This document shows positions 1 to 7,999 of a stretch of DNA of 16,137 bases, piece by piece. The DNA comes from JAYQUR01 sp038133505 (GTDB taxonomy: Bacteria; Pseudomonadota; Alphaproteobacteria; MPNO01; UBA830). A program made the position numbers and the translations under genes. The DNA is taken from NCBI GenBank assembly GCA_038133505.1, contig JAYPTI010000069.1, forward strand, positions 1 through 16,137, given 5' to 3'. The notes under the pieces were generated by a model. That model worked only from the letters and a program-made list of their open reading frames with translations. It did no database searches and was not told where the DNA came from. Numbering within the stretch: the stretch's first letter is position 1; each line of letters opens with the position of its first letter.

Positions 1-2301
1 GTACCAGTTGGGCAGCGGGTCGAAATAGGCCTCGACGCGCCCGCGGTGGCGTTCCGGCGGCACGATGTCCCCGTGTCCGCGCGCGGCTAGACGGAATTTC
101 TGCATCGGCTCGCTGTAGACCTGCATGACGATCTGGTCGGACGAGCCGATCCAGCCCATCGACGCCGCGAACTCCAGGTAATCCCGGTTCGCGTGCTTGT
201 AGTATTTCTGGTTCTCGGCGAACTCGTGATGCCAGAAGCAGCCGTTCTCGATATAGCGGTCGAGCTGGTTCGGATTGACCGGGCCCGTGCCCTGGCGCTC
301 CCCGTTCTCGCCGCGCCAGCCGGCGAGCGGGCCGATGCCCGGCGCGCGCTCGTGGTTCACCAGGTAGTCGGGGTAGCCGCCGGGATATTTCGGTGTGCCA
401 TCTTTGTTGGCCATGCCCGGCAGGCCGATGCGTGCGCCGAGGTCCAGCAGCACGGTCTGGAATGGGCGCACGTCGCGGTCGGGCTGGACGACCGGCTGGC
501 GGATCGCGTCGGCGGGTCCGTCCGCCTCGCAGATCGGCCGGTCGAGCAGCGACACGCAGTCCCAGCGCTCCAGGTACGTCGTGTCCGGCAGGACGATGTC
601 GCAATAGGGGATCATCTCGGACCAGAAGGCGTCCGAGTAGACGATGAACGGAATCTTGTAGTCGCCGGTGGCGTCGTCCTTGTCGGTCAGCATCTTCATG
701 ACGCCCGACGTATTCATCGACGAGTTCCACGCCATGTTCGCCATGAACATGAAAAGCGTGTCGATCGGATAGGGATCGGCCTTCCACGCGTTGTGGATCG
801 CCATGTGCATCAGCCCGTGGGCCGAGACCGGCGCTTCCCACGAGAACGCCTTGTCGATGCGTGTCGGGTCGCCGTTCTCGTCGACGAGGAGGTCTTCGGG
901 TCCCGTCGGGAAGCCGAGCGGCGGGCCGGGCAAGGGCGTGTCCGCGTTGACCTGGTCGGGGCGGCCGGCGGGTTTCTGCGGCGGCGGGCAGGGGCGCGGG
1001 AAGGGCGGCTTGTAGCGGAAGCCGCCCGGCACGTCGACGCTTCCGAGCAGCATCTGAAGCAGATGGATCGCGCGGCACGTATGGAAACCGTTGGAATGGG
1101 CGGAGATGCCGCGCATGGCGTGCATGGCGACCGGTCGACCGATCATCCTGTCCTGTTTGCGCCCGGCCCAGTCGGTCCATTCGACGTCGAGGACGATCTC
1201 CTTTTCGAACGCCGCGTGGGCGAGCTCGGCCGCGATACGCCGGATGTGCATCGCCGGGATGCCGGTCCGGAGCGCGGCGGCCTCGGGCCCGTAGGTCGTG
1301 TCCATGTAGCGCGCGGCCATGAGCTGGAAGGCCGGCACCGCCGTCCGGCCGTCGGCCAGCGTCACCTCGCCGACCAGCCGCGGCGCGACGCCGGCAAGGC
1401 GCGCATCGGCGACCTGGCCGGTGTTCTGGTCCCAGCACAGCGGCGCGCCGTCGCCGTCGCGGGCGAACAGCCCGTCGTCCGCCGCGCCGGGATCGCGGAT
1501 CACCAGCCAGGGCGCGTTGGTGTAGCGCACCAGATAATCGAGATCGATCTTGTCGGCGTGCAGCAGCTCGTGGATCAGCGCCATCACGAATGCGCCGTCG
1601 CTGCCCGGCTTGATGCCGAGCCATTCGTCGGCGATCGCGGAATAGCCGGTCTTGACCGGATTGACCGAGACGAACTTCGCGCCGCGCGCTTTGATCTTCG
1701 ACAGGCCTGTCTTGATCGGGTTCGAGTCGTGATCCTCGGCGACGCCGAACATCATGAAATATTCGGTGCGGTCCCAGTCCGGCTCGCCGAACTCCCAGAA
1801 CGATCCGCCGATCGTGTAGAGCCCGGCGGTCGCCATGTTCACGGAACAGAACCCGCCGTGCGCCGCGTGGTTCGGCGTGCCGAACTGGCTCGCCCACCAG
1901 CCGGTCAGCGCCTGGCTCTGGTCGCGACCGGTGAAGAAGGCCAGCTTTTTAGGGTCTTCGGCGCGGATCTTCCGGAAACGCGCGGCGACGATCTCGAGCG
2001 CTTCGTCCCACTCGATCTCCTCGAACTCGCCCGAGCCGCGCTCGCCCTTGCGGCGGAGCGGCTTCTTCAGGCGTGCCGGCGAATAGTGCTGCATGATGCC
2101 GGCCGAGCCCTTGCCGCACAGCACGCCCTTGTTCACCGGATGGTCCCGGTTGCCCTCGATGTAGCGGATCTGGCCGTCGCGGAGATGCACCTTGATGCCG
2201 CAGCGGCACGCGCACATGTAACAGGTGGTCGTCTTGGTTTCGTCGGCGATGACCGGCGAGAGTTCGACGTGGTCCTGCGGGTTCAGAAAGTCGCCCGGCA
2301 T
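1..2301 (-). CDS. soeA: Molybdopterin oxidoreductase, SoeA-like sulfite dehydrogenase catalytic subunit (3' end outside window)
   Basis: This is the first 767 codons of a large catalytic subunit of the DMSO-reductase superfamily; it is open to the window edge without a stop. Residues 27-62 hold the [4Fe-4S] motif C27-x2-C30-x3-C34-x27-C62, followed by GKGSAGIM and the family-typical SPARL. Cys152 in HGGFCSVNM sits where cysteine-type members ligate molybdenum (inferred from family). The overall wording (TTCYMCACRCGI, FTGRDQSQALTGWW, GVAEDHDSNP) is what I recognise from SoeA, which oxidises sulfite to sulfate at the cytoplasmic face of the membrane with SoeB (Fe-S) and SoeC (membrane anchor). 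No twin-arginine signal is present, which agrees with a cytoplasmic enzyme. soeB and soeC would lie beyond the left edge. The ATG at 2301 is chosen because the frame closes at a TAG 36-39 bases upstream, where a GTG is the only alternative. The molybdopterin family call is near certain; the SoeA assignment is less so, as a polysulfide/thiosulfate reductase-like enzyme is possible. Confidence 0.8.
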   Translation of the reverse strand, partial: MPGDFLNPQDHVELSPVIADETKTTTCYMCACRCGIKVHLRDGQIRYIEGNRDHPVNKGVLCGKGSAGIMQHYSPARLKKPLRRKGERGSGEFEEIEWDEALEIVAARFRKIRAEDPKKLAFFTGRDQSQALTGWWASQFGTPNHAAHGGFCSVNMATAGLYTIGGSFWEFGEPDWDRTEYFMMFGVAEDHDSNPIKTGLSKIKARGAKFVSVNPVKTGYSAIADEWLGIKPGSDGAFVMALIHELLHADKIDLDYLVRYTNAPWLVIRDPGAADDGLFARDGDGAPLCWDQNTGQVADARLAGVAPRLVGEVTLADGRTAVPAFQLMAARYMDTTYGPEAAALRTGIPAMHIRRIAAELAHAAFEKEIVLDVEWTDWAGRKQDRMIGRPVAMHAMRGISAHSNGFHTCRAIHLLQMLLGSVDVPGGFRYKPPFPRPCPPPQKPAGRPDQVNADTPLPGPPLGFPTGPEDLLVDENGDPTRIDKAFSWEAPVSAHGLMHMAIHNAWKADPYPIDTLFMFMANMAWNSSMNTSGVMKMLTDKDDATGDYKIPFIVYSDAFWSEMIPYCDIVLPDTTYLERWDCVSLLDRPICEADGPADAIRQPVVQPDRDVRPFQTVLLDLGARIGLPGMANKDGTPKYPGGYPDYLVNHERAPGIGPLAGWRGENGERQGTGPVNPNQLDRYIENGCFWHHEFAENQKYYKHANRDYLEFAASMGWIGSSDQIVMQVYSEPMQKFRLAARGHGDIVPPERHRGRVEAYFDPLPNWY

Positions 2302-2340
2302 GTCGGCTGGTACGTCCCGTTGGGGTGGTTCTGGCACCTA

Positions 2341-2369
2341 GCAATAGGGGAGAAGATCAGTTCGGTCAA
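2341..2369 (-). promoter_or_regulatory. Candidate sigma-70 promoter for soeA
   Basis: On the minus strand TTGACC (2364-2369) is separated by 17 bases from TATTGC (2341-2346). The -35 box matches 5 of 6 consensus bases and the -10 only 3 of 6. The implied transcription start near 2334 leaves a leader of about 33 bases before the soeA ATG. This is a sequence match only. Confidence 0.35.
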
Positions 2370-2370
2370 A

Positions 2371-2382
2371 CCGCGTTCGCGG
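2371..2382. promoter_or_regulatory. Perfect dyad in the soeA / MBL divergent intergenic region
   Basis: CCGCGTTCGCGG has 5-base perfectly complementary arms around a 2-base centre. It lies one base beyond the candidate soeA -35 box, a position suited to a regulator binding site. In DNA this GC-rich, short dyads arise often by chance. Confidence 0.25.
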
Positions 2383-2397
2383 GGTACCGGGTTGCGC

Positions 2398-2413
2398 CTG
2401 GCGCATTCGCCAG
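2398..2413. promoter_or_regulatory. Second perfect dyad, candidate operator for the divergent sulfur genes
   Basis: CTGGCGCATTCGCCAG has two 6-base arms that are exact reverse complements around CATT. It lies about 60 bases upstream of the MBL start and 97 bases upstream of the soeA start, so one bound protein could affect both genes. No specific regulator can be named; blh-type genes in other bacteria are often controlled by the sulfide-responsive repressor BigR, but I see no convincing BigR-type AT-rich site. Confidence 0.3.
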
Positions 2414-2454
2414 AGCATGAAATTCGAGTTATCGTTGTCCAAGGGAAACGGGCG

Positions 2455-2463
2455 AAAAGGGAG
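2455..2463 (+). promoter_or_regulatory. Ribosome binding site fixing the MBL start
   Basis: AAAAGGGAG lies 9 bases before the ATG at 2473. It decides the start, because the reading frame is open far upstream (back to 193) only as an antisense shadow of soeA. Confidence 0.7.
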
Positions 2464-2472
2464 CCTGACGAG

Positions 2473-3339
2473 ATGCCGACGAGCCCCGACGTGGTGTGCC
2501 TGTTCGACGACAGGACCAATTCCGCGACATATGTCGTCTCGGACCCTGAAACCGCCAAGGCCGTCGTCATCGACCCTGTCCTGGATTTCGATCCGATTGC
2601 CGGAAAGACCTGGACGGAGTCCGCGCAGCGCGTCGTCGATCACGTTCGCGAAAACGGGCTCGCGGTCGACTGGCTGCTGGAAACTCACGTGCACGCCGAT
2701 CACCTGTCCGCGGCACAGTGGCTGTCCGGCGAGCTGGGCGGCGCCCGAGCGATCGGGGCGGGCGTAACCCAGGTCCAGAAGACATTCGGCGAGCTGTTCA
2801 ACGCGCGCGAGATGACACCTGACGGCTCGCAGTTCGACCGCTTGTTCGGCGACGGCGACACGTTCGCTATCGGCAATATCGAGGCGCGCGTTATCGCGAC
2901 GCCGGGTCACACGCCGGCCTGCGTCACCTACGTCATCGGCGATGCGTGCTTCGTCGGCGACACCATGTTCATGCCTGACTCGGGCACCGCGCGGTGCGAC
3001 TTCCCCGGCGGCGACGCGCGCCAGCTCTACGCATCCCTCACGAAGATCCTGGCGCTGCCCGGCGACATGCGGCTGTTCGTGTGCCACGACTACGGCGCCG
3101 GCGGGACGCGCGACTTCGAATGGGAGACGACGGTGGCGACGCAGCGCGCCGACAACATCCATGTCGGCGGCGGCGTGCTGGAGCACGACTACGTGCAGAT
3201 GCGGACCGACCGCGATGCGACCCTGTCGCTGCCGCGCCTGATCATTCCCGCGGTGCAGATCAACATGCGCGCCGGCGCCTTTCCGCCGGCCGAGGAAAAC
3301 GGCGCCTCCTACCTGAAGGTGCCGCTCAACGTTTTCTGA
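2473..3339 (+). CDS. MBL-fold metallohydrolase, ETHE1/Blh persulfide dioxygenase-like
   Basis: A 288-residue metallo-beta-lactamase-fold protein. It carries the H72-V-H74-A-D76-H77 metal motif, His146 in TPGHTPA, Asp163 in VGDTMF and His205 in VCHDYGAG. ETHE1-type enzymes use the equivalents of His72, His146 and Asp163 to bind one Fe(II) and oxidise glutathione persulfide to sulfite. Residues 171-180 (GTARCDFPGG) mark the group that includes bacterial Blh proteins of sulfide detoxification rather than glyoxalase II. There is no signal peptide, so it is cytoplasmic. It is divergent from soeA, whose product would consume the sulfite; this context strengthens the persulfide dioxygenase call. The rhodanese or DUF442 domain fused to some relatives is absent. 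The activity itself is inferred, and a general MBL hydrolase is the fallback. Confidence 0.85.
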   Translation: MPTSPDVVCLFDDRTNSATYVVSDPETAKAVVIDPVLDFDPIAGKTWTESAQRVVDHVRENGLAVDWLLETHVHADHLSAAQWLSGELGGARAIGAGVTQVQKTFGELFNAREMTPDGSQFDRLFGDGDTFAIGNIEARVIATPGHTPACVTYVIGDACFVGDTMFMPDSGTARCDFPGGDARQLYASLTKILALPGDMRLFVCHDYGAGGTRDFEWETTVATQRADNIHVGGGVLEHDYVQMRTDRDATLSLPRLIIPAVQINMRAGAFPPAEENGASYLKVPLNVF

Positions 3340-3383
3340 ATTGTTCGAGCCGGCCGGCGCGATCCAGAGTCAGCGGGAAATTC

Positions 3384-6300
3384 CTATTCCGCCGGAACTG
3401 GGCGCGCGTCGGGTTCGTCCCGGCGAATGAACTTGCCGCGTTCGCGCTCGAGCAGGGCCGAGCCGACCGAGAGCAGCGGCGGGATGATCAGCAGCGTGAG
3501 GACCGCCGACAGCGCGAGCCCGCCGACGACGACCGAGCCCAGCCCGCGATAGAGTTCCGAGCCCGCGCCCGGCGTGACGACCAGCGGCAACATGCCGAAC
3601 ACGCTCGTCAGGGTCGACATGAAGATCGGCCGGATACGGTTCCGCGTCGCCTCCACGATCGCGTCGGCGACTTCCGAGCTTTCCTCGCGGATATGATGAA
3701 GCGTCTGATGGACCAGCAGGATGGCGTTGTTGACCACCGTGCCGACGAGGATGACGAAGCCTAGCACTGTCAGCATGTCGAGCGCCTGCGGCGTGAAGAC
3801 GTTCAGAATCACCAGACCCGCAACGCCGCCGGCGGTCGCCAGCGGGACCGAGAACATGATGATCAGCGGATAGAGGAAGCTCTCGAACAGGATCGCCATC
3901 ACCAGGTAAACGACGAGGATGGCGATGACGAGGTTGACGACCATCGCATTCCACGTCCGTTCGAGTTCGTCCGCGGTTCCCGACAGCGACATGGCGACGC
4001 CTTCCGGCAGGCCGGCTGCCGTCATCGGCTTGATGACCTTTTCCCGCACCGTTTCGATGGCCGCTTCCAGCGGCACGTCCGGTGCCGGCCGTACCTGCAG
4101 GGTGACCGTGCGTTCCCGTTCCAGATGCGAAATCTGGTTCGGGCCTTCGGTCACCGAAATGTCTGCCAGCGCACCCGCCGGCAGGATGCCGCCGTTGCGG
4201 GTGACCACGGGCAGGCTCGCGATCCCCTGGGTGGTGTTGATGCTGTTTTCCGGGCCCATCAGCGTGAGATCGATCCGCTTCGAGCCGATCGTGACCTCCG
4301 AAACGCGCATGCCGTCGTTGAAGACGTCGATGGCGATGCCAAGGTCGCGGGCGCTCATGCCTATGTCGGCAAGCCGGATCAGGTCGGGGATGACGCGGAT
4401 TTCCGGCGCGCCGAGCTCGAGGCCGGGCCGCGGCCGGACCTGGTTGCCCTCGCTTCGCGGCATCTCGCGGTTGAGGACGCGGACGCCCTCGCGTGCGATG
4501 TCCAGAATGTCTTCGAGATCGGGGCCGGTGATGTCGAGATCGACCACGCGCGAGCCGCCGAAGCCGCGACCGAAGAGCGAGGTCTGCGCGACGAAACCGA
4601 ACGTTCCGGGTTCCCGGAACACCACGCGCCGCAGGATCGGGATAAGCTCGCGCGCGCGCGTCGGATCGGTCGCCGCTGCGGCGACGATGGTTGTCGTTGA
4701 CCGTGCGACGAACCAGAGACGCTCGATCTTGACCGGCTCGTCGGGGCTGCCGACGTCGTCTTTTCCGTTCGACCAGTACTGGCGCGTGGCGTCTTCCACG
4801 TCGCGTGCGATCTCGCGGGTCGTTTCCAGATTGTAGCCGGGCGGCGGCAGGGTCACGGCAATGACCAGGTTGCGGTTGCCCTCGGGTAGGTATTCCAGCT
4901 TCGGCAGGAAGGCCCACGAGAACAGCAGGGTGACCGCGCACATGATGCCGACGACGCCGAGCGCGGCGGCCTTGCTGCTGATAACGATGCGGGTGAAGCC
5001 CGTGATGCCTTTCACGAATCCCGACGCTAGGTCGTCGATGACCGGAATTCGAAACCGCGCGTGCGATCCGTACGAGTCGCCGCGGATCAGCCGCGCGGCC
5101 AGCGTCGGCACGACGGTGATCGATACGATCAGCGACAGCAGCACGGCGACCGACAGCGCGACGGCGATGTCGCGGAACAGCTGTCCGACGACGAGTTCCA
5201 TTACCAGCACCGGCGCGAACACAACGACCGTCGTGATCGCCGAGGCCATGATCGCGCCCCACACTTCGTTGGCGCCGCGCACGGCCGATTCTATTCGGCC
5301 CCGGCCTCGCTCGCGGTGGCGGAAGATGTTCTCCAGAACGACGATGGCGGCGTCGACGACCATGCCGACCGCGAAGGCGATGCCGGCGAGGCTGATGACG
5401 TTGAGCGATCGGCCCAACGCCGCCATCGCGACGAAAGAGCCGATGACCGACACCGGGATGGCGAGCGATACCGACAGGGTGGCGCCGATCGACCGCAGGA
5501 ATATCATCAGGATGATCGCCGCGAGCGTGCCGCCGACCCAGATGTTCTGCGTCACGAGGTCGATCGCCGAATTGATGTAGAGCGTTTCGTCGTAGACCTG
5601 TTCGAGTATGAGGCCGTTCCGTCCGACCGGGCCCGCGTTGAGTTCCTCGACGGTCTTGCGGATGTCCTTCATCACCTCGATGACGTTGGCGCCCGTGTCG
5701 CGCACCGCGTTGACGACGATGGCGTCTTCGCCCTTGGTCCGGATGCGCGACGTCGCGCGCTTGTAGCCGAACTCGACCTTGGCGACGTCGCCGACCGTGA
5801 CGCGCGCGACGCGGCCCGTCGCCTCGTCGCGGACCGACCGCAGCACGACCGATTTGACGCGCTCGACGGAGGTCAGTTCGCTCTCCGTACGCACGGTGTA
5901 CTGGCGTTTGCCTTCGTCGACTTCGCCGGCCGAGACGTTCACGTTGGTCCCGCGCAGCGCGTCGACGACATTCGCCGCCGTCAGCCGGTAGTGGGCGAGG
6001 CTTCTGGGGTCGACGACGACCCGGAGTTCCGTCTCGTCCGCGCCCCAGACGTTGACGAGCGCGACGCCCGCAACACGCTCGATACGGTCCCGGATGACGT
6101 CCTCGACGAAATCGCCGTACGTGAAGATCGATTTGGAATTACCGGGCGCGGTCCGGACCGCGAACCACGCCATGGGGTTGTCGTCGGTATCTCGCGTGAC
6201 GATGCGCGGTTCGTCCGCTTCTTCCGGCATGCCGGAAATCTGGCTGAGCCGGTTGTTGATCAGCAGGACCGACTCCTCGCGGCTCGTCGACGGCGAGAAC

Positions 6301-6581
6301 GTGAGGATGATGCTGGAATTGCCGCGGCGCGAGCGCGACTCCATCATTTCCAGCCCCTCGAGGCCCTTGAGGGCTTCTTCCTGGCGATTGACGACCTCGC
6401 GCTCGACCTCGGCAGGCGAGCCGCCGCGCCATTGCGTCTCGATGATGATGACCGGCTTGCGGACGTCCGGCGTGAGCTGGATCGGGATGGTGTTGATCGC
6501 CAGCCACCCGAGGAGAAGCACGATAAGGACGCCGGCAAGGACCGCAACGGGCCGCCGGACTGCGAGATCGATTAGTTTCAT
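3384..6581 (-). CDS. RND family efflux pump, HAE1-type inner-membrane permease
   Basis: A 1065-residue proton-driven transporter, the usual RND length. The first transmembrane helix (about 12-30) is followed by a large periplasmic porter loop, a block of helices (about 345-500), a second porter loop and a final helix block (about 880-1050), giving the standard duplicated 12-helix plan. In TM4 the motif GMVVDAAIVVLEN (406-418) keeps Asp410, equivalent to AcrB Asp407, but has Ala411 where AcrB has Asp408. In TM10 GTVVNNAILLV puts Asn951-Asn952 in the region of AcrB Lys940. These replacements suggest a relay unlike that of AcrB, as in many HAE1 pumps outside the enteric AcrB group. It starts 6 bases after the adaptor gene's stop, so the two are surely co-transcribed. 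No outer-membrane channel gene is in the window. The substrate cannot be read from the sequence. Confidence 0.93.
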   Translation of the reverse strand: MKLIDLAVRRPVAVLAGVLIVLLLGWLAINTIPIQLTPDVRKPVIIIETQWRGGSPAEVEREVVNRQEEALKGLEGLEMMESRSRRGNSSIILTFSPSTSREESVLLINNRLSQISGMPEEADEPRIVTRDTDDNPMAWFAVRTAPGNSKSIFTYGDFVEDVIRDRIERVAGVALVNVWGADETELRVVVDPRSLAHYRLTAANVVDALRGTNVNVSAGEVDEGKRQYTVRTESELTSVERVKSVVLRSVRDEATGRVARVTVGDVAKVEFGYKRATSRIRTKGEDAIVVNAVRDTGANVIEVMKDIRKTVEELNAGPVGRNGLILEQVYDETLYINSAIDLVTQNIWVGGTLAAIILMIFLRSIGATLSVSLAIPVSVIGSFVAMAALGRSLNVISLAGIAFAVGMVVDAAIVVLENIFRHRERGRGRIESAVRGANEVWGAIMASAITTVVVFAPVLVMELVVGQLFRDIAVALSVAVLLSLIVSITVVPTLAARLIRGDSYGSHARFRIPVIDDLASGFVKGITGFTRIVISSKAAALGVVGIMCAVTLLFSWAFLPKLEYLPEGNRNLVIAVTLPPPGYNLETTREIARDVEDATRQYWSNGKDDVGSPDEPVKIERLWFVARSTTTIVAAAATDPTRARELIPILRRVVFREPGTFGFVAQTSLFGRGFGGSRVVDLDITGPDLEDILDIAREGVRVLNREMPRSEGNQVRPRPGLELGAPEIRVIPDLIRLADIGMSARDLGIAIDVFNDGMRVSEVTIGSKRIDLTLMGPENSINTTQGIASLPVVTRNGGILPAGALADISVTEGPNQISHLERERTVTLQVRPAPDVPLEAAIETVREKVIKPMTAAGLPEGVAMSLSGTADELERTWNAMVVNLVIAILVVYLVMAILFESFLYPLIIMFSVPLATAGGVAGLVILNVFTPQALDMLTVLGFVILVGTVVNNAILLVHQTLHHIREESSEVADAIVEATRNRIRPIFMSTLTSVFGMLPLVVTPGAGSELYRGLGSVVVGGLALSAVLTLLIIPPLLSVGSALLERERGKFIRRDEPDARPVPAE

Positions 6582-6587
6582 GGCTGT

Positions 6588-7898
6588 CTACTCTGTGCGG
6601 CTCGGACGTTTGTCCGAGCCCGGACCTACGTCGGCGCTTTTGTCGCCGCCCTTGCGCCCGCCCTGGCCGCGTTTTCCTTCGCCGCGCACCTGTACTTCCT
6701 GGTTGGGGCGAAGTCGCTCGTTGCCGCGGGTCACGACCTTGTCGCCGGGCTTGAGGCCGTCGACGATCTCGAACCGGTTGCCGAACGCCTGGCCGATGGT
6801 TACCTCGCGGCGGGCGACCTTGCCGTCCGCGTAGACGAACATCACCGTGGCGCCCCTGCGGTGCAGCAGCGCGTCCTTGTGCGCCGTCGTCACCAGCCGC
6901 GGCGGGCCGGTCGGGATGTGGATGCGAATGCTCTGGTTGGCCGCAAGCGCCGGCGTCGCAGATCCCGGCTTCGGCACGAACCGGACGAGACGCGTGCGGG
7001 TAAGCTGGTTCTCCTCCGGCACGACCGCGCGGACGACGGCGTCGAAAGGCGCGGCCGTTTCAGGCTCGACCGACACCGTGATGCCCTCGCGGAGCCCGGC
7101 GATGTGGATCGACGGCACGTCCGCCTCGATCTCGAGCGCCGTGTCGTTGGTCATCGTGACGACCTTGTCGCTGACGTTCACGAAAGCGCCGATTTCCGTG
7201 TGCCGCTGGGTGATGACCCCGTCGTAGGGCGCGCGGATCGTGGCGTTCGTCAGATTGATGTCCGCCATGTTGCGTTCGACCTCGGCCTGCGTGACCCGCG
7301 CCGTGGTCTCCGCGACGAGGCTGCGGAAACGCTCCACCTCGCGCCGCTTGTCCTCGTAGCGCGCCGGCGAGAACGCCGACGAATTGCGGAGCCTTTCGAT
7401 ACGCTTGAGCTCCTGTTCGGCGAGGCGGACCTGCGCCTCCGCGGTCTGGATCTTCGCCTTGAATTCCGCAATTTCGGCGTCTTTCAGGGTGCGCTCGCTC
7501 TTGAGCATGTCGGTCAGCAGGACGGCGATCACATTGCCCTTCCGGACGCGCATGCCGACGTCGGCCCGGATCTCCGCGACACCGCCTCGAACGCGCGCGG
7601 CAACCACGCCGGCCTGGCGCGCGACCACGCGGCCGTAAATCGGGACGGTCTCGATCATCTCGCCGCGGACGACGTCATCGACCTGAACGAATGTCGGGCG
7701 GCCGCCGCCGCGCTGTGCGCCGCCTTCGGGCTTGCCGCCGGGTTTGCCCGCGGCGGGATTGCCGCCTTTGGCCGGCTCGCCGGCCTTCTTCTGGGATGCG
7801 TCGGACGACTGGGCGACGGGCGATGACGTCGGCAGGGCGAGCGTCACCGCTGCGACAACGCACGCAATCGGCAGAATTCTGGGCAGGGTCAAGCGCAT
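6588..7898 (-). CDS. RND efflux periplasmic adaptor (HlyD/AcrA-like membrane fusion protein)
   Basis: A 436-residue adaptor that would link the RND pump to an outer-membrane channel. Residues 1-29 form a Sec signal peptide (hydrophobic stretch about 8-22, likely cut near PVA-Q) with no lipobox. A Gly/Lys/Pro-rich low-complexity segment (31-68) follows, then the split lipoyl (barrel-sandwich) halves (about 94-130 and 214-245, with the typical IRAPYDGVI), a helical hairpin rich in Glu, Lys and Arg between them (about 133-212), a beta-barrel domain, and a membrane-proximal end with GLKPGDKVVTRG (381-392). The C-terminal 30 residues are another basic Gly-rich tail. The frame stays open upstream to 7991, but the ATG at 7898 puts the signal peptide at the N-terminus and is preferred. 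Its ribosome binding site is weak. It is first in the operon, upstream of the pump. Confidence 0.9.
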   Translation of the reverse strand: MRLTLPRILPIACVVAAVTLALPTSSPVAQSSDASQKKAGEPAKGGNPAAGKPGGKPEGGAQRGGGRPTFVQVDDVVRGEMIETVPIYGRVVARQAGVVAARVRGGVAEIRADVGMRVRKGNVIAVLLTDMLKSERTLKDAEIAEFKAKIQTAEAQVRLAEQELKRIERLRNSSAFSPARYEDKRREVERFRSLVAETTARVTQAEVERNMADINLTNATIRAPYDGVITQRHTEIGAFVNVSDKVVTMTNDTALEIEADVPSIHIAGLREGITVSVEPETAAPFDAVVRAVVPEENQLTRTRLVRFVPKPGSATPALAANQSIRIHIPTGPPRLVTTAHKDALLHRRGATVMFVYADGKVARREVTIGQAFGNRFEIVDGLKPGDKVVTRGNERLRPNQEVQVRGEGKRGQGGRKGGDKSADVGPGSDKRPSRTE

Positions 7899-7961
7899 GT
7901 CAATTCGATCCCGGGACGGATTTGCGGTTCGCAGCATTTCTTGCGACCGGAGCGTCGGTTC

Positions 7962-7973
7962 GTTCGCGCGAAC
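7962..7973. promoter_or_regulatory. Perfect 12-base palindrome upstream of the efflux operon
   Basis: GTTCGCGCGAAC is its own reverse complement. It lies 64 bases upstream of the adaptor ATG, just downstream of the candidate transcription start, where a repressor could block the operon. Efflux operons are commonly controlled by TetR- or MarR-family proteins that bind such dyads, but no regulator gene lies nearby in this window. Confidence 0.35.
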
Positions 7974-7983
7974 AGTCCGATTT

Positions 7984-7997
7984 CCCCGCAATCGGGG
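7984..7997. promoter_or_regulatory. Dyad overlapping the putative transcription start of the efflux operon
   Basis: CCCCGCAATCGGGG has 5-base perfect arms around CAAT. It begins 3 bases downstream of the candidate -10 box on the minus strand, so it spans the expected +1. It could be an operator or a short 5' RNA hairpin. Confidence 0.3.
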
Positions 7998-7999
7998 CG

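Noticed and set aside
193..2472. Long plus-strand open frame running into the MBL gene (would make a 1048-residue protein)
   Set aside because: It is the antisense of soeA in GC-rich DNA; its translation is Arg/Val/Asp-rich nonsense, and the MBL protein has its own ATG and ribosome binding site at 2455-2475.
3340..3383. Self-complementary GCCGGCCGGC (3349-3358) between the converging MBL and RND genes as a terminator
   Set aside because: There is no loop between the arms and no T-run on either side, so it does not look like an intrinsic terminator.
5061..6575. Plus-strand open frames opposite the RND pump
   Set aside because: Composition is dominated by Arg and Asp, typical of an antisense shadow; the pump gene on the other strand is complete.
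7899..7991. 31-residue N-terminal extension of the adaptor frame, to an upstream start at 7991
   Set aside because: It would bury the signal peptide in the interior; the stretch is charged and includes the putative leader palindrome.
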